The notes under the pieces were generated by a model that saw only the letters and a program-made list of their open reading frames with translations, was not told the DNA's origin and searched no databases. From NCBI GenBank assembly GCA_025360685.1, contig JANYBR010000083.1:1-8021 (forward strand): DNA of 8,021 nucleotides, written 5' to 3'. This document shows positions 6,593-8,021 of the stretch, piece by piece. The position numbers and the translations under genes are program-made. Origin of the DNA: Pseudomonadota bacterium (GTDB lineage Bacteria; Pseudomonadota; Alphaproteobacteria; Micropepsales; Micropepsaceae). Numbering within the stretch: position 1 is the stretch's first letter; the number at the start of each line of letters is the position of its first letter.

Positions 6593-7603
6593 ATGAACGA
6601 TGGTTTTTCCATTGGCGATGTGCGCATCGCCGGACGGGTCCTCACCGCGCCGATGACAGGCGTGTCGGATCTGCCGTTCCGCCGCGCGGCGTCACGGCTT
6701 GGCGCGCCATACGTGGCGACCGAGATGGTCGCTTGTGAGCTGTTCGCGCGCGGCCGTCCTGACGTGGTGCGGCGCGCGGCCGTCGGTGAGGGTTTGCCGC
6801 TGACCGTCATCCAGCTCGTCGGGCGCACCGCGCAATGGCTGGGTCGCGGGGCGCAGATGGCCGAAGCCGCTGGTGCGGATATCATCGACCTCAACATGGG
6901 ATGTCCGGCTAAGGAAGTGACTGGCGCCCTGTCGGGTTCGGCGCTGATGCGCGACCTCGACGAAGCCGAACGGCTGATCGCGGCCACCGTGGGCGCGACG
7001 TCGCGGCCCGTGACTTTGAAGATGCGGCTCGGCTGGGACGACACCTCACGCAACGCGCCGGAGCTTGCGATGCGCGCCGAACGAGCTGGCGTGCGCGCGC
7101 TCACCGTACATGGCCGCACGCGCAACCAATTCTATTCCGGCCGGGCCGATTGGCGTGCGGTCGCCGAGGTGAAAGCCGCAACGAAGCTGCCGATGATCGT
7201 CAATGGCGACATCGTCGATGCTGCGAGCGCACGCGCCGCACTGGCGCAATCGGGTGCCGATGCAATCATGATCGGACGGGGCGCCTATGGCCGGCCCTGG
7301 GTCGCGGCGGCGCTCGGTCGAGCCTTGCTGAGCGGCGGCGCCATGATCGAGCCCGATCCTGCGGCGCGCCTCGCGATCGTGCTGGAGCATTTTCGCGACA
7401 GTCTGCGGTTTTACGGCGACGTTCACGGTGTGAAAATCTTCCGCAAGCATCTGGGCTGGTATGTCGAGCGCGCGTGCTTTCCAACTTGCGCCGTGCTCCG
7501 GCGGGAAGCGAGGGCGCGCCTCTGCCGTATGATCGCACCGCGCGAGATCGAGACCGAGCTGATCGCGCTGTGGTCTGGGGCCGAGCAGGCGCTCGCGGCC
7601 TGA
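6593..7603 (+). CDS. dusB: tRNA-dihydrouridine synthase, DusB/NifR3-like
   Basis: This 336-residue FMN enzyme reduces specific uridines in the D-loop of tRNA to dihydrouridine using NAD(P)H. The Dus TIM-barrel motifs appear in order: APMTGVSD at 19-26, DLNMGCPAKEV at 99-109 with the catalytic cysteine C104, K143 and R145 in LKMRLGW, VHGRTRNQFYSGRADW at 172-187 with H173, NGDI at 204-207, and the FMN phosphate-binding IGRGAYGRPW at 227-236. The C-terminal helical tRNA-binding domain starts near 256 and shows FRKHLGWY at 283-290. The order of motifs and the length fit DusB (NifR3), the form often found with ntrBC in alphaproteobacteria. No ntrB or ntrC is present here. The start lies one base after the FKBP stop and no ribosome-binding site is obvious, so translation is probably coupled. 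A GIY-YIG gene follows one base after the stop. Assignment to DusB rather than another Dus type is by motif resemblance. Confidence 0.94.
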   Translation: MNDGFSIGDVRIAGRVLTAPMTGVSDLPFRRAASRLGAPYVATEMVACELFARGRPDVVRRAAVGEGLPLTVIQLVGRTAQWLGRGAQMAEAAGADIIDLNMGCPAKEVTGALSGSALMRDLDEAERLIAATVGATSRPVTLKMRLGWDDTSRNAPELAMRAERAGVRALTVHGRTRNQFYSGRADWRAVAEVKAATKLPMIVNGDIVDAASARAALAQSGADAIMIGRGAYGRPWVAAALGRALLSGGAMIEPDPAARLAIVLEHFRDSLRFYGDVHGVKIFRKHLGWYVERACFPTCAVLRREARARLCRMIAPREIETELIALWSGAEQALAA

Positions 7604-7604
7604 C

Positions 7605-7847
7605 GTGGCGGCCTTTGTCTACGTTTTGTTGAGCCGAACAAAACCCAAGCGAACTTATGTCGGCTGGACGCTGGATCTCGACCGCCGGGTCGAACAGCAC
7701 AACAGCGGCACGGGCGCGAGGACCACCCGCGGCGGCAAGTGGACGCTGATCTACGCCGAACGCTACCGCACCCGCAATTCTGCCATGCGCCGCGAAGTGT
7801 TTCTCAAGCGTGATCGCGCCTTCAGAAAAATTCTGCGCGCGAGCTAA
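7605..7847 (+). CDS. Small GIY-YIG nuclease-superfamily protein (Slx1-like/COG2827)
   Basis: This 80-residue protein is a stand-alone GIY-YIG domain with no added DNA-binding or zinc domain. The expected elements are present: VYVLLS at 5-10 (the GIY strand, here VYV), TYVGWT at 17-22 (YIG as YVG), the arginine pair R27/R28 in DLDRRVEQHNSG with H32, the GARTTRG segment at 37-43 recalling Slx1, and the metal-binding glutamate E64 in MRREVFLKRD. The catalytic Tyr, Arg and Glu positions therefore look intact, suggesting a potential structure-specific or strand-cutting endonuclease. The physiological role of these short bacterial proteins is not established. The start is GTG 7605, one base after the dihydrouridine synthase stop, implying coupling, with no separate ribosome-binding site visible. 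Downstream, a palindromic repeat-like element lies 14 bases past the stop. Confidence 0.9.
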   Translation: MAAFVYVLLSRTKPKRTYVGWTLDLDRRVEQHNSGTGARTTRGGKWTLIYAERYRTRNSAMRREVFLKRDRAFRKILRAS

Positions 7848-7860
7848 CGAAGGCTTTGCT

Positions 7861-7933
7861 CTCGTCCCGGTTGGTTTCGCCATCCATTCTTCGACCGTTC
7901 AAAGCGGCAGCGTCTGAACTGTCGAAGGACGAG
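7861..7933. repeat. Interrupted palindrome, dispersed-repeat (REP-like) candidate
   Basis: The core arms TTCGACCGTTCA (7890-7901) and TGAACTGTCGAA (7915-7926) are reverse complements with one mismatch and enclose a 13-base loop. Pairing extends outward to 7887 and 7929 with one further mismatch. In addition, CTCGTCC at 7861-7867 is the exact reverse complement of GGACGAG at 7927-7933, which directly abuts the right arm. The left half thus looks like the same sequence split by about 22 extra bases. Read on the minus strand, the right half is CTCGTCCTTCGACAGTTCA, which recalls a dispersed palindromic repeat I remember from alphaproteobacterial genomes (CCTTCGACA followed by GCTCA or similar). 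There is no T-run after the arm, so it is not a standard intrinsic terminator. Confidence 0.5.
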
Positions 7934-7967
7934 GACCGACCGAAATGCTTTTCCAATCAATTCGGCC

Positions 7968-8021
7968 TCAACCGCGCCCCACGAACGGCATCTTCGTTGC
8001 CATCACCGTCAGTGACAGTAC
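7968..8021 (-). CDS. Possible 3' end of a minus-strand gene (partial)
   Basis: Read on the minus strand from the window edge, the sequence is open for 17 codons (VLSLTVMATKMPFVGRG) to a TGA at 7970-7968. The third codon positions are mostly G or C, and it looks like an ordinary C-terminus. If real, it would converge with the GIY-YIG gene, and the palindrome at 7861-7933 would sit between two converging genes. The stretch is too short to identify, and a plus-strand frame from ATG 7945 to the edge is also open, so this is only a possibility. Confidence 0.22.
   Translation of the reverse strand, partial: VLSLTVMATKMPFVGRG

Noticed and set aside
6115..7125. Minus-strand open frame of 336 codons
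   Set aside because: It is antisense to the FKBP and Dus genes, both of which have complete family motifs; the frame is a shadow.
7945..8021. Possible plus-strand gene starting at ATG 7945
   Set aside because: Only 25 codons are visible, no family is recognisable, and the opposite strand offers an equally plausible gene end, so it was not called.

Overview
The window is GC-rich (above 60% by eye), gene-dense chromosomal DNA that looks like an alphaproteobacterium. This rests on the resemblance of several proteins to alphaproteobacterial families: the NifR3/DusB-type tRNA dihydrouridine synthase, the TIGR03862-like flavoprotein, the secreted SUMF1-type protein and the short Slx1-like GIY-YIG protein. 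The genus cannot be fixed from the sequence alone. I see no rRNA, tRNA, CRISPR array, insertion sequence or phage gene, and no stretch over 300 bases without a gene.

Layout. (1) Positions 1-453 hold the C-terminal part of an acyl-CoA dehydrogenase whose start lies outside the window. (2) An orphan TonB/TolA-like envelope protein follows (572-1354) and ends 5 bases from a convergent gene. (3) A minus-strand cluster runs from about 4341 down to 1360: a HI0933/TIGR03862-type flavoprotein, a PIG-L/LmbE-type deacetylase 24 bases behind it, and a secreted SUMF1-domain protein 78 bases further on. (4) Divergent from that cluster, across a short shared spacer, is a plus-strand run: a large COG2509-type FAD-dependent dehydrogenase (4419-6038), a lipoprotein FKBP-type prolyl isomerase (6094-6591), a tRNA-dihydrouridine synthase (6593-7603) and an 80-residue GIY-YIG protein (7605-7847). 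The last three genes are separated by one base each, so they are probably co-transcribed and translationally coupled. (5) The last 174 bases contain an interrupted palindrome of a dispersed-repeat type, and possibly the extreme 3' end of a minus-strand gene entering from the right.

The genes do not form one pathway. They are mostly housekeeping functions (lipid oxidation, envelope, protein folding, tRNA modification) with several conserved but poorly characterised enzymes. I found no convincing new defence or mobile system. The points most worth a second look are the palindrome next to the GIY-YIG gene, the secreted SUMF1 protein without formylglycine-generating cysteines, and the head-to-head pair of uncharacterised flavoproteins.
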